From: a virus
IMG/VR virus record: IMGVR_UViG_3300030419_000230
Coordinates: 3,658-39,155 of that record
Reading direction: 5' to 3' (one strand)
Length of the DNA stretch: 35,498 bases
This document shows positions 8,223 to 15,811 of this stretch, one piece after another. Each line of letters starts with the position of its first letter. Position 1 is the stretch's first letter. Position numbers and translations under genes: made by a program. The notes below the pieces were generated by a model. It was not told the origin of the DNA, did no database searches, and saw only the letters and a list, made by a program, of their open reading frames with translations.

Positions 8223-8779
8223 GTTACTATACTATACCTCGTTCCTTTTTCAACTTTTGTAACTGCATGGGGAAACATGAAGTTAGATGGAAATACTATT
8301 GCAGAACCTTTTTTAGTTTTAAACTCGTTGTTTGCAACAATAAAATCTCCACCCTCATAATCATCATTTAACATCAATAAAGATGTCAGTTGAGGATATC
8401 CATATGTCTGTCCATGTGAGTGATGTATGTTATCTATGTGTCTTGACATGAACCCACCCTCAGAGTATTTGTTCAGTCTGAAGTCTGTATATCTTTGACA
8501 AACACAGTCGGTGTGTTTCTTTTGATACTCTTTAAGTGTAGACATAAAACACTCTCTTATTTCTTTGTAGTATTGTTCTCCGTTACGAAACCAACCATCA
8601 TCCATCTTTACTCGCTCATCACTTCTATCTGACTTACCATCAGATGTTGAGTATGTAGATTTTTGTAAGGGTTTGATATTATCACAATAGTCTATGATTT
8701 TATCGCATAGATCATTCGATACTATGTTTTCATAATATCCTATCCAATTCATTTGAAGTGATATCCATTTTGCGTTCAT
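8210..8779 (-). CDS. Prolyl 4-hydroxylase-like Fe(II)/2OG oxygenase, 189 aa
   Basis: P4H-type dioxygenase. The iron site is H-x-D in GGFMSRHIDNIHHSH, followed by LTSLLMLNDDYEGGDFIV, the typical LNxxYxGGxf strand. The distal His is in FPSNFMFPHAVTKV and the co-substrate Arg in GTRYSIVTW. This HxD class differs from the HxH neighbour next door. The start overlaps the uvsY stop by 4 nt, so the pair uvsY-P4H is translationally coupled. Target unknown: protein hydroxylation of a phage or host protein is plausible. Confidence 0.85.
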   Translation of the reverse strand: MNAKWISLQMNWIGYYENIVSNDLCDKIIDYCDNIKPLQKSTYSTSDGKSDRSDERVKMDDGWFRNGEQYYKEIRECFMSTLKEYQKKHTDCVCQRYTDFRLNKYSEGGFMSRHIDNIHHSHGQTYGYPQLTSLLMLNDDYEGGDFIVANNEFKTKKGSAIVFPSNFMFPHAVTKVEKGTRYSIVTWLM

Positions 8780-9204
8780 ATCATTCCAGCCTCAAATTGT
8801 TTCCAACTAATCGCATTTTTAATATCCCAACCACGACTTTGTACCGACCTTAAAACCCCATCAATATATTTGATGGTTGTTTCCAGATATGCGATTTTAT
8901 GTTCTGCTTTGATTATGTCTTCATCTGATTCTATGTATATATTCAAATCTGTCTTGAGAACTTTTAGGTCAAATGGTTTGGTTACATATATTTTTGCATC
9001 TGCCTTACCACCATAATACTCCCACTTATCTCTAAACAAAACTTTATAGTCACCTTTTGCTTTGTACAATAGGAGTTCAAAGTTCGTTTTGTGATCTAAG
9101 TATTTTGCGTAAAGTTCTTGATTTTTGTAGGACTCTTTGTCAAGAGTTTCATCATCTACCTCCAAGTCTTTTTTGACTTGAAGTTTCAATTCGTCTAACG
9201 TCAT
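8776..9204 (-). CDS. uvsY: Recombination mediator UvsY
   Basis: Helps load the UvsX recombinase on ssDNA covered by gp32. The 142-aa product is the usual UvsY length and is highly charged and helical, with landmarks NQELYAKYLDHKTNFELLL, FRDKWEYYGGKADAKIY and the helix AYLETTIKYIDGVLRSV before RGWDIKNAISWKQFEAG, typical for UvsY. Ribosome binding site TGGAG precedes the ATG. Gene order uvsY-(oxygenases)-uvsW matches T4-like marine phages, where uvsY and uvsW are near neighbours. UvsX itself is not in this window. Confidence 0.93.
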   Translation of the reverse strand: MTLDELKLQVKKDLEVDDETLDKESYKNQELYAKYLDHKTNFELLLYKAKGDYKVLFRDKWEYYGGKADAKIYVTKPFDLKVLKTDLNIYIESDEDIIKAEHKIAYLETTIKYIDGVLRSVQSRGWDIKNAISWKQFEAGMI

Positions 9205-9214
9205 TCATTCTCCA

Positions 9215-10255
9215 TCATTCATAAACTCTATTATGTGTATTATTTACTCGTATAAAAGTTGCACACTTTGATAGTGATTTCAATCTTTTCGCACCCATGT
9301 ATGTACACGCAGAACGAACACCACTTAATATATCTATAAGGGTATTTTCGACTGCACCACGATATGGAACTATTACTGTTTTACCCTCAACTCCTCTATA
9401 TTCTCTGTTACCTATTTGATGTCTATCCATTGCAGACTCAGATGCCATACCATAGAACTTCATACCTACTGGCACTTCATTATCATCTTCAAAAATAAGT
9501 TCTCCATCACATTCATCATGCCCAGATAACATACCACCAATCATAACAAAATCTGCACCCCCAGCGAATGCTTTAACAATATCTCCAGAACTGTTACAAC
9601 CACCATCTGCGATTATGTGACCACCCAAACCATGAGCTGCATCTGCACATTCTATTACTGCACTTAATTGTGGAAACCCTATTCCAGTTTTTATTCGTGT
9701 TGTACAGACAGAACCAGGCCCTACTCCGACCTTTACAATATCTGCACCAGCAAGTATTAACTCTTGTGTCATATCAGCAGTCACTACATTACCAGCAATA
9801 ATTGTTGCATCTGGATTCATATCTCTGGTTTTCTTAACTGCATCTACAAAACTAATTGTATATCCATTTGCAACGTCTAATCCAAGAAATGCACATTTAC
9901 TGTTTTGGTATATTTCAGATTGTACCTGTAAATCTTTTTCAGATATTCCACCCATTACACACAATGTATTTGCAGAATTTTCGTAGGGTAGTTTCCACCA
10001 GTTTTCTTTATCGTAGTTATAGTGTCTTGCGATACAAGTAATCATATCGTACTTGTTTAATGCTTTGTGCATTTCAAATGTTCCAACTGTGTCCATGTTT
10101 GCAGCCATGATAGGAACACCTGTCCATTGTTTTTTACTGTGATAGAAAGTGTAGGTTCTTTTCATCTCCACATCAAATCGTGATGTGAGTGTAGACCTTT
10201 TAGGACGAATTAATACGTCTGAATAATCTAATTTTATATCATCATCAATAATCAT
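9215..10255 (-). CDS. guaC: GMP reductase (GuaC)
   Basis: Enzyme of the IMPDH/GMPR family; GMP reductase converts GMP to IMP and ammonia with NADPH. It shows [14 protein letters not shown] at the N-terminus, [10 protein letters not shown] (51-60), the catalytic-Cys loop [10 protein letters not shown] with Cys184, [17 protein letters not shown], and [15 protein letters not shown], then [12 protein letters not shown]. The sequence follows bacterial GuaC more closely than GuaB: there are no CBS domains and the length (346 aa) equals E. coli GuaC. As a host-derived metabolic gene it could redirect guanine nucleotides during phage replication. It lies between a membrane-anchored small gene and uvsY. 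All visible catalytic residues are intact. GuaC versus a GuaB-like activity cannot be proven from sequence alone. Confidence 0.9.
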   Translation of the reverse strand: MIIDDDIKLDYSDVLIRPKRSTLTSRFDVEMKRTYTFYHSKKQWTGVPIMAANMDTVGTFEMHKALNKYDMITCIARHYNYDKENWWKLPYENSANTLCVMGGISEKDLQVQSEIYQNSKCAFLGLDVANGYTISFVDAVKKTRDMNPDATIIAGNVVTADMTQELILAGADIVKVGVGPGSVCTTRIKTGIGFPQLSAVIECADAAHGLGGHIIADGGCNSSGDIVKAFAGGADFVMIGGMLSGHDECDGELIFEDDNEVPVGMKFYGMASESAMDRHQIGNREYRGVEGKTVIVPYRGAVENTLIDILSGVRSACTYMGAKRLKSLSKCATFIRVNNTHNRVYE

Positions 10256-10258
10256 ACT

Positions 10259-10666
10259 TTAGTTATTTATAATGACTTCTGCACCACTACCATTTCCAAT
10301 TATACAGGCCCAATCTGGATTGATAAACTCAACAAGACTCCAAGTTCCAGTTTCAATATTCATACCAAAAATAATATTAGTTGATATTATAATACCCTTC
10401 AAATTAGATGATACGTTATATAATTTCATTTTTGGTTTTTCACCCCACTTATCTACTAATTGTATTATTGTGTCTGGGTGATTGCATAATACAGGTTTTG
10501 ATGCAGTACTTACTTGTCTATCAATATGTTTGTGCAACAATTTTAAGTCCATTGATTGTTGACTTTTTGCTGGTTCACCCCAAAACAAACTAGCCACTAT
10601 TACAAAAACAATTAGTACGCCATAAAAAATATAATTAGTGTTTTCTGGGTCTTTGAATATTGTCAT
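10259..10666 (-). CDS. Membrane-anchored protein of unknown function, 135 aa
   Basis: N-terminal hydrophobic span at about residues 12-29 (YIFYGVLIVFVIVASLFWG), then AKSQQ, which could be a signal anchor or cleavage site. It is followed by a ~100-residue soluble domain with conserved-looking WGEKPKMKLYNVSSN and TGTWSLVEFINPDWACIIGNG. One Cys each in VLCNHPD and WACIIG might form a disulfide outside the membrane. I do not recognise the family. The ribosome binding site TGGAGA lies upstream. The gene sits between the tail-tube-like gene and guaC. Confidence 0.6.
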   Translation of the reverse strand: MTIFKDPENTNYIFYGVLIVFVIVASLFWGEPAKSQQSMDLKLLHKHIDRQVSTASKPVLCNHPDTIIQLVDKWGEKPKMKLYNVSSNLKGIIISTNIIFGMNIETGTWSLVEFINPDWACIIGNGSGAEVIINN

Positions 10667-10678
10667 GTCTAATCTCCA

Positions 10679-11266
10679 TTATAAAGTCACAATTTCATAC
10701 AAAGTATATTTAAAATCACAGGTCGCTGTAAAATACTCTACATCTGTATTGTTTTGATTGTAATCTAATCCACTTAGTGATGCTGGATAAACATCTCTAA
10801 ATCTAACTTCTACAAGTGGATTGTTTTTATTTGAAAGTATTGTAAGTGTTGCATCTCCAAAAAGACCTCTAGATGGTGTTGCTGGTTTTACATCACCAAT
10901 ATCATCACTAATACCTCTTGTTGCAGTTGGTGTTACTGACTCATCTGATCTAAATTCAGTAAATTGTTGTCTACTTTTTGGAAACCCTATACCATATAAC
11001 CATTTATGAAGTTGTATATAATTTTCTAAACTCTCATCTACTATAAAACCAATAGTTAAATTGTCAAATGTTAGTTTGTCACCTTGCACTGGAATATTAG
11101 TAAATGGTGTAGGAAAAATTGCATCTGCAAGGGTGATGCCTGGAAGATTTGCAGCCGTAGTAAAAAATTCTACTTTAGGTAATTGCATAATAGAAAACTT
11201 AAACTGAGTCGGACTTGCATAGTCTAACTGAGTTGGTTGTCTATCTATTCCATAAGTTTGTGCCAT
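10679..11266 (-). CDS. Tail-tube-fold virion protein, position of marine-phage gp3
   Basis: Starts MAQTYGIDRQPTQLDYASPT. It carries the pattern of T4 gp19-type tail-tube proteins: a first strand PTQFKFSIMQLPKVEF, AANLPGITLAD, then LTIGFIVDESLENYIQLHKWLYGIG and a C-terminal strand ATCDFKYTLYEI. It is distinct from the gp19 copy at 17338. In many T4-like cyanophages the gene next to gp23 is called gp3 (tail completion), so this may be its equivalent, or a gp54-like tube initiator. A GTG at 11296 in frame is rejected because it lies inside a terminator hairpin. Tail role probable, exact identity open. Confidence 0.65.
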   Translation of the reverse strand: MAQTYGIDRQPTQLDYASPTQFKFSIMQLPKVEFFTTAANLPGITLADAIFPTPFTNIPVQGDKLTFDNLTIGFIVDESLENYIQLHKWLYGIGFPKSRQQFTEFRSDESVTPTATRGISDDIGDVKPATPSRGLFGDATLTILSNKNNPLVEVRFRDVYPASLSGLDYNQNNTDVEYFTATCDFKYTLYEIVTL

Positions 11267-11281
11267 AATATTATTTAGGTC

Positions 11282-11304
11282 AAAAAAAAAGACCACTAAG
11301 GTCT
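11282..11304 (-). terminator. Rho-independent terminator after the 25-aa gene
   Basis: On the minus strand AGACC-TTAGT-GGTCT forms a 5-bp stem with a 5-nt loop, followed by eight or nine T residues (plus-strand A-run 11282-11290). The stem overlaps the TAG stop of the 25-codon gene. It separates the capsid unit from the genes downstream. Confidence 0.65.
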
Positions 11305-11380
11305 AATTATTTTTATTAAATTTTATATTCCAGATTCTACATAACCATTCAACATATTTTCTATGTTCTTCTTTTGTCAT
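11303..11380 (-). CDS. 25-aa microprotein gene between two terminators
   Basis: ATG at 11380 preceded by a perfect AGGAG 7 nt upstream, 25 codons (MTKEEHRKYVEWLCRIWNIK..., basic, two Trp, one Cys), TAG stop at 11303-11305. It begins just after the gp23 terminator hairpin and ends in the stem of the next terminator, so it occupies its own tiny transcription niche. It is too short to recognise. The strong ribosome site and exact fit between hairpins are the only evidence for coding; translation is inferred. Confidence 0.5.
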   Translation of the reverse strand: MTKEEHRKYVEWLCRIWNIKFNKNN

Positions 11381-11391
11381 TACTTTCTCCT

Positions 11392-11417
11392 AAAAAAGAG
11401 GGGTCTTGCGACCCCTC
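11392..11417 (-). terminator. Strong rho-independent terminator after gp23
   Basis: Minus strand reads GAGGGGTC-GCAA-GACCCCTC followed by six T: a perfect 8-bp GC-rich stem closed by a stable GCAA tetraloop. It starts about 28 nt after the gp23 stop. It should end most of the abundant capsid mRNA and may also protect its 3' end. Confidence 0.88.
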
Positions 11418-11445
11418 CAAGTTTACACTAATAATATTATACTGA

Positions 11446-12777
11446 TTACATGAGGTTTGTAACTTTAACTCTTCTGTAATACTTGTTAGTATTTGCAGAG
11501 ATGGAGATCGCTCCCTCAGCAGAAGCTGCAACTGTTCCTGTGTGGAATGGGTTGGCTGCGATACCATATCGAGTTTTAAAACCGATTTTTGGTTGGAAAG
11601 TGTGTTCCCCAACTGCACGAACCATTTGTAATGGAACGTATGGGCAGTAGAACATACCAGCATCATAAGGTGATGTTCCTTTGTATCCACAAACATAATA
11701 CTGTGATGCAGCTACGTTTGCAGAATATGGGTCAACATACACTTTGTAACGTCCATTAAGGACACCAGCAAAAGTTGTTGTTGTGTCGTCAACATTCAAG
11801 TTGTTGTTAAGAGCAGGAGTATAGTCAAGAACACCAGCCATTTGAAGTGCAGATGCAACATCAGCAGAACAAATAACCATGTTACCTTTTCCTCGTCTTG
11901 TTTGTTGACCGATAGCGTTTGCATCTCTTTCAAGTGCGAACATAAGACCTTTGAACTTTTCAACTGACCATCTACCATTTGAGTCTGTATCTAAGTCAAA
12001 GATACCAGCGGTAGTTGTGTTCACTTGAGCACCAGCAACAGAAGAAACGTAGATATTTCTAACAACTTCTCTGTTTATTTCTGCAAGTATTTCAGCAGAT
12101 AAGATGTTTGCAAGTTCAGTTTCAGCGTCAAGACCATGAATTGCTTTCAAGTCTTGTGCAAGTTCCATTGTGTACTCTGCCTTTAGAGCTCTAGTAACAG
12201 CGGTAACTGTGTGCTTCTCAATTGAGAACGCCATTTGAGCGAATGTGTTAGTTGATGAGTTATCACCTAATGCTTCACCCTGTGCAGTTGTCATACCAGT
12301 TGCAGTTTCGTATGTTCCAGCAGATGGACTATCGTTAAGAACAGCAGGGTTAGTTGCAGTATCAGTGATATCTCCACCACCTGTTGTTCCTTGTGCGTTT
12401 TGGTTTGAGAAATCTTGAAGTGACTCGTCTGCGAGCATTTCTGCACCAGTTTGTGAAGTCTTTCTTGATCTCATTGCGAATATAAGACCTGTAGGCCCAG
12501 TCATTGGTTGGACACCACATATATCATACGCAATTAAGTTAGGCATAGACCTTCTGACAAGAGATATTAGGATCGGATCCCAATTATCTATAGAAGTACC
12601 AGTGCTGTTTTCTGGTGCGGCTTCAGATAGAAACGCTCTATCTTCTCTAAGTGCCTTTTCTTGGTTTTCAAGAATTAAAGTAGTAACTGCCCTTTTGTAT
12701 GCATCCTCAATCTTAGGTAGATCTGGGTGTGCAAGGACTGGCGACCACTTCTCTTGTAGATGTTCTGTCTGAAACAT
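11446..12777 (-). CDS. gp23: Major capsid protein gp23
   Basis: Main head shell subunit. Strong T4 gp23 blocks: RRSMPNLIAYDICGVQPMTGPTG in two pieces near residue 80, KAEYTMELAQDLKAIHG, LSAEILAEINREVVRNIY, GRYKVYVDPYSA and FQPKIGFKTRYGIAANPF near the end. The first ~52 residues form a prodomain: FLSE-AAPEN fits the gp21 protease site (hydrophobic-x-Glu), so cleavage is predicted after Glu52. Ribosome site AAGGAG is 6-8 nt upstream, and an exact TATAAATA late promoter lies 32 nt before the ATG. A strong terminator follows. No inserted repeat module is seen in this protein, unlike gp14 and gp18. Confidence 0.97.
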   Translation of the reverse strand: MFQTEHLQEKWSPVLAHPDLPKIEDAYKRAVTTLILENQEKALREDRAFLSEAAPENSTGTSIDNWDPILISLVRRSMPNLIAYDICGVQPMTGPTGLIFAMRSRKTSQTGAEMLADESLQDFSNQNAQGTTGGGDITDTATNPAVLNDSPSAGTYETATGMTTAQGEALGDNSSTNTFAQMAFSIEKHTVTAVTRALKAEYTMELAQDLKAIHGLDAETELANILSAEILAEINREVVRNIYVSSVAGAQVNTTTAGIFDLDTDSNGRWSVEKFKGLMFALERDANAIGQQTRRGKGNMVICSADVASALQMAGVLDYTPALNNNLNVDDTTTTFAGVLNGRYKVYVDPYSANVAASQYYVCGYKGTSPYDAGMFYCPYVPLQMVRAVGEHTFQPKIGFKTRYGIAANPFHTGTVAASAEGAISISANTNKYYRRVKVTNLM

Positions 12778-12808
12778 AATGCTTCTCCTTTTTAAATATT
12801 TATCTACT

Positions 12809-12816
12809 TATTTATA
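12809..12816 (-). promoter_or_regulatory. T4-type late promoter for gp23
   Basis: Exact TATAAATA on the minus strand, recognised in T4 by the gp55 sigma factor. It lies between the gp22 stop (12824) and the gp23 ATG (12777), about 32 nt upstream of the start. Confidence 0.75.
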
Positions 12817-12823
12817 ATTTTCG

Positions 12824-14242
12824 TTACTTTGCACCATTGCCAAATTTACCGATTGCCCTCATATATGAGTTCATTGAACCAGTAACATCAACGTCCTGTG
12901 CATTGCCAGATTCCTCATCATCAACTACAGTTTCAATCTCTACTGGTTTCTTTTGTTTAGGGAAGTATGATTCCTTTAGAGTATCTAACTTCTCTTTGAA
13001 AGAACTTTCGTCTGTGAACTCCACATCTCCAGTAAGTGACTTGAACTTTTCAATTTCTGTATCGGCGAGATCTTCAGTTGCTTCTGATATCGCCTTTTCC
13101 TTTATTAGAGAGGTTTTGTCTTTTCTTAATGTTACAATATTTGATATTGCCTCGTTAAGTTTACCCTCTAATTCAGTAATCTTTTCAGATTGTGCTTCTA
13201 ACACATCATATTTTTCATCTGGTACGTCTACATAATGATCTTCAAATAGTTGCTTCAACCCAGAAATGAAATCTTCTGCAATCTCACCTTTTAGGCCTCT
13301 TTCGACTGCGAGTTCATTTTCTTTCATCCATTCTTCGACAACGTAGTTCAGATAAGTATCAACTTTCTCTGATAACTCTTCCTTTGTCTGTTCTATAGAC
13401 TCATCTAATTCTGTTTTATACTGACCTTCTAGTCTAGTAACTTCGTCACGAATTTTTGACTTGACTGCAGCTTCGAATACTGTTGCAGCCTTTCTCTTGA
13501 AGTCTTCAGAAAGGTCACCCTCTCCGTTCATGAGTGCATCAACGTGTTCTGAAACATCAACTGTTTCCAATCTCTTTTCGATTGCTTCGTTCATATCCTC
13601 ATCTTCTTCTTCATCATCATCGCCTTTATTCATGACTTGTGCATAAAGTTCTTCAACTTCTTTTGCAGGCATCTTTTTCATCATGGCCATGATATTTTCC
13701 ATTTTACCATTTTTAGTCTTAGGCATTTTCTCTTCTGCTTTATGTCCAGCCTCTTCAAGAACTTTCATGTCAGATGCCATGACTTTCTCTTCTATACCAT
13801 GTTTGAACTGTACATCATACCACTCTACATATCCGTCATCTGTTGGTATTGCGTGTGAACCATGAACTGGTTTACCCTTACCCCATACAGGGTGTTCTAC
13901 TACAACGGCACAGTCATGGTCTTTTGAGTGACATAACTCACGAATTTCTTCGTCTGTGTATCCTTCTTTTACTTTTTTCATTTTGTCAGGTTTCCCTTCA
14001 CCCTTTTGAGCTGCATCACCACTGATCTCTTTGGCGGCTCCAGCAACTTTCTTTGCTGGTGCATCTTTTTGTTCTGGGTCAACTACTGCTTTACCAGTGT
14101 CTTGTATTTCACCATTCTTGACTTTTTTCATTGGTTCGGCTGCTGTTGCACCTTTTTTATGTGGATCGTGACCATTAGCTTCTTCGAGTTCAGCCATGAC
14201 TTCCGCTTCCAACTCTTCTATAGTTTTATCTGTATTTGACAT
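12824..14242 (-). CDS. gp22: Prohead core scaffolding protein gp22 with inserted beta domain
   Basis: Major internal scaffold, removed by the gp21 protease during head maturation. It is very acidic and helical; the region from residue ~200 (YAQVMNKGDDDEEEDEDMNEA) to the C-terminus is a long series of charged helices ending RAIGKFGNGAK. A lysine-rich N-terminal part precedes a distinct globular insert at about residues 95-165 (EHPVWGKGKPVHG, YVEWYDVQFKHGIEE), which looks like a small SH3-like fold rather than scaffold coil. Length (472 aa) is far above T4 gp22 (about 270 aa). Position between gp21 and gp23 and its own late promoter support the call. Confidence 0.9.
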   Translation of the reverse strand: MSNTDKTIEELEAEVMAELEEANGHDPHKKGATAAEPMKKVKNGEIQDTGKAVVDPEQKDAPAKKVAGAAKEISGDAAQKGEGKPDKMKKVKEGYTDEEIRELCHSKDHDCAVVVEHPVWGKGKPVHGSHAIPTDDGYVEWYDVQFKHGIEEKVMASDMKVLEEAGHKAEEKMPKTKNGKMENIMAMMKKMPAKEVEELYAQVMNKGDDDEEEDEDMNEAIEKRLETVDVSEHVDALMNGEGDLSEDFKRKAATVFEAAVKSKIRDEVTRLEGQYKTELDESIEQTKEELSEKVDTYLNYVVEEWMKENELAVERGLKGEIAEDFISGLKQLFEDHYVDVPDEKYDVLEAQSEKITELEGKLNEAISNIVTLRKDKTSLIKEKAISEATEDLADTEIEKFKSLTGDVEFTDESSFKEKLDTLKESYFPKQKKPVEIETVVDDEESGNAQDVDVTGSMNSYMRAIGKFGNGAK

Positions 14243-14270
14243 GGGGATGTCTCCTTTTAACTTTAATATT

Positions 14271-14278
14271 TATTTATA
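14271..14278 (-). promoter_or_regulatory. T4-type late promoter for gp22
   Basis: Exact TATAAATA on the minus strand in the gap between gp21 (ends 14281) and gp22 (starts 14242), 29 nt before the ATG. A ribosome site AAGGAG follows. Confidence 0.72.
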
Positions 14279-14280
14279 AA

Positions 14281-14940
14281 TTATAACTTTTTGAGAAACC
14301 TTATAAATTCTAAGGCGTTCTCGTTTGCCTGTCGTTTCCGAACTCGTTCATTTATTCTTCGTTTTTGACGTTCAAGTTCTGCCTCTACGAGTGAACCATT
14401 GTTCCAAACCCACTCTTTTCCCTCCATAATTCCTTGCACAAACGCATTTGGAGCGGAAGGATCTGCAACAATATCAGCCGCAGTCGCCAGGTAAAAGTCT
14501 TTTCTCACATAGTTAGCACCATTCTTCTGGTCTAAACTCCCCATTCCTCTTGATGAAACTCCAAGTTTTGCACCCTCGTCCATCAAAGATTTAACAATAT
14601 TTCCCATTGGTGTGTTAAGTATCTTCGCTTCACCAATGAAATTCTTTCCGTCTGGTTTGAGAGATGTGATCATATGTGATGCTCTCTCAAGATTTACTGT
14701 TGGGCCATCTGGGTGTCCCAACTCACCAAACGCACGTTTTTGTCCTATATATTCTTTGTTATATCTGTTTACTTCATTATTTAGGACTTCCATAGGATAG
14801 ACACGACCATTTCTGTTCTTTATGTCTGCTTGCATAAAGACACCTTTAATCTTGTATGTCTTGTTCCCATTATCCTTTTCCTCGCAGATATATTCTACGT
14901 CTTGTATTTCTTCTGAGATTAATTTTACTGTCTGTGTCAT
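14281..14940 (-). CDS. gp21: Prohead core protease gp21
   Basis: Serine protease of the herpes/T4 prohead type (family S80) that matures gp23 and digests the scaffold. Catalytic His is in FGELGHPDGP (His76) and the Ser in KLGVSSRGMGS (Ser129/130), the conserved spacing. The N-terminal NRNGRVYP and the later ADIVADPSAPNAFV blocks are also typical. The C-terminal tail is basic (RRINERVRKRQ). It overlaps the 150-aa structural gene by 4 nt upstream and lies directly before gp22, as in T4. Confidence 0.95.
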   Translation of the reverse strand: MTQTVKLISEEIQDVEYICEEKDNGNKTYKIKGVFMQADIKNRNGRVYPMEVLNNEVNRYNKEYIGQKRAFGELGHPDGPTVNLERASHMITSLKPDGKNFIGEAKILNTPMGNIVKSLMDEGAKLGVSSRGMGSLDQKNGANYVRKDFYLATAADIVADPSAPNAFVQGIMEGKEWVWNNGSLVEAELERQKRRINERVRKRQANENALEFIRFLKKL

Positions 14941-15389
14941 ATTGTGTTACCCAATGCTACAATCTCTACATGAACTGCACCATCACTACTTGCAGTTTCA
15001 TTAATTGCAGATAAATAGTATGCTTCCTCAGCCGCATCTAATATAATAGCATGACCAGTATCATCTTCGTTTAATATTTTATCTCCTTCATTGGCGGAAG
15101 TGTCTTGTACTATAAAAAATGCACCATCATCACCAGTAATTGATGGTCTATCACCCTCTGGTACAACTGTGACTGTAGTGCCTCCTTTTACATACATTCC
15201 GTTACTTGAAGTCACTGCTGTCTGTGCATCTATACTTGTCACCTTTATGAAAATATCTTGTCCAGCAAACTCACTTACCCTAATTGCGTTTCCTCTCACA
15301 AGTTTACCTAATTCAAGACCATGAGCTGCATCGTCACCCATAGTTGATGCAGTAATCGTACCAGCGTGTCTAATTAATTTTAAAGCCAT
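14937..15389 (-). CDS. Probable virion protein, 150 aa, carries the Asp/Gly repeat module
   Basis: Hypothetical protein found here between the prohead-core genes and gp21. The N-terminal MALKLIRHAGTITASTMGDD and a beta-rich body (VRGNAIRVSEFAGQDIFIKV) suggest a small beta protein, possibly a capsid decoration or core component. Residues ~91-117 (IVQDTSANEGDKILNEDD) match the module that recurs in gp14, gp18 and two fibre-like proteins, most closely the 249-aa protein. Ribosome site AAGGA is upstream; 4-nt overlap with gp21. Function not known. Confidence 0.65.
   Translation of the reverse strand: MALKLIRHAGTITASTMGDDAAHGLELGKLVRGNAIRVSEFAGQDIFIKVTSIDAQTAVTSSNGMYVKGGTTVTVVPEGDRPSITGDDGAFFIVQDTSANEGDKILNEDDTGHAIILDAAEEAYYLSAINETASSDGAVHVEIVALGNTI
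15036..15117 (-). repeat. Asp/Gly-rich module copy in the 150-aa protein
   Basis: Encodes IVQDTSANEGDKILNEDD plus a short hydrophobic tail. The core IVQDTSAN-x-GD-x-IL-x-ED is shared almost exactly with the 249-aa protein near 27111-27234, although the two proteins are otherwise unrelated. Confidence 0.7.
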
Positions 15390-15399
15390 CTCTATATCC

Positions 15400-15648
15400 T
15401 TAAATTGTTAACATTTCTTTCTCAAAATAACCCATGAGTTCTTTTTCGGAAACCCTGTACTTTTTAGAGATTTGTTGTATAGTTTTCTCAAAAGTATTTA
15501 GGAAATCTTGAGGTTTAGAGTCCATTTTTGCAAAAATATCATCAACTGCATCTCGCATTTTAGGAGATAACTTCTTATATAACTTAGATTTTTTGTGTTC
15601 ATCTTTTTCCGTTACTGGAGTATAAAATGAATCAAACTTCCTTGGCAT
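15400..15648 (-). CDS. Conserved small phage protein, 82-84 aa, near the prohead core genes
   Basis: Charged helical protein beginning MPRKFDSFYTPVTEKDEHKK and ending KELMGYFEKEMLTI. An ATG at 15654 is possible, but AAGGA lies only 2 nt from it and 8 nt from the ATG at 15648, which is chosen. It overlaps the end of the gp67-like gene, so it is coupled to the prohead core cluster. Cyanophage genomes commonly have an unnamed gene at this position. Function unknown; a head assembly or core role is suggested only by place. Confidence 0.65.
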   Translation of the reverse strand: MPRKFDSFYTPVTEKDEHKKSKLYKKLSPKMRDAVDDIFAKMDSKPQDFLNTFEKTIQQISKKYRVSEKELMGYFEKEMLTI

Positions 15649-15811
15649 CTCCATTGTCCTTAACTACAGTTTTTACGAAACTATTTGCAACTTCTTTTCT
15701 TTTAACTTCTAAAGCTGCACCAATTTTATCTTGCATTGCAGATTTAAAAGAGTTCTCTGCATCAAGGTTTTTACCACTTTGTATTGCATTTACAAAATCT
15801 TCACTACTCAT
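15632..15811 (-). CDS. gp67: Prohead core protein gp67-like, 59 aa
   Basis: Short frame starting MSSEDFVNAIQSGKNLDAEN and continuing FKSAMQDKI...LEVKRKEVANSFV. The pattern (short helix FVNAI, helix with AMQDKI, then a hydrophobic-charged helix ending VANSF) resembles T4 gp67, which starts MEGLIEAIKSND and has KIAIARNF. Unlike T4 gp67, the acidic tail is missing. The ATG overlaps the gp20 stop (ATGA), and gp67 next to gp20 is the T4 order. Length (59 aa) is shorter than T4 gp67 (80 aa). Confidence 0.75.
   Translation of the reverse strand: MSSEDFVNAIQSGKNLDAENSFKSAMQDKIGAALEVKRKEVANSFVKTVVKDNGDAKEV

Noticed and set aside
10264-10271. TATAAATA on the minus strand just upstream of guaC
   Set aside because: It lies only 9 nt before the guaC ATG and inside the last codons of the upstream gene (ATA AAT AAC TAA), which explains it as coding sequence; a start there would give almost no leader.
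11267-11296. Upstream GTG start extending the tail-tube-like gene
   Set aside because: The extension runs through the terminator T-run (coding FFF) and has no ribosome site; the ATG at 11266 starts the conserved MAQTYG block.
13461-14239. Several plus-strand frames opposite gp22
   Set aside because: Short, hydrophobic or Ser-rich, and explained by the acidic/lysine-rich minus-strand codons of gp22.
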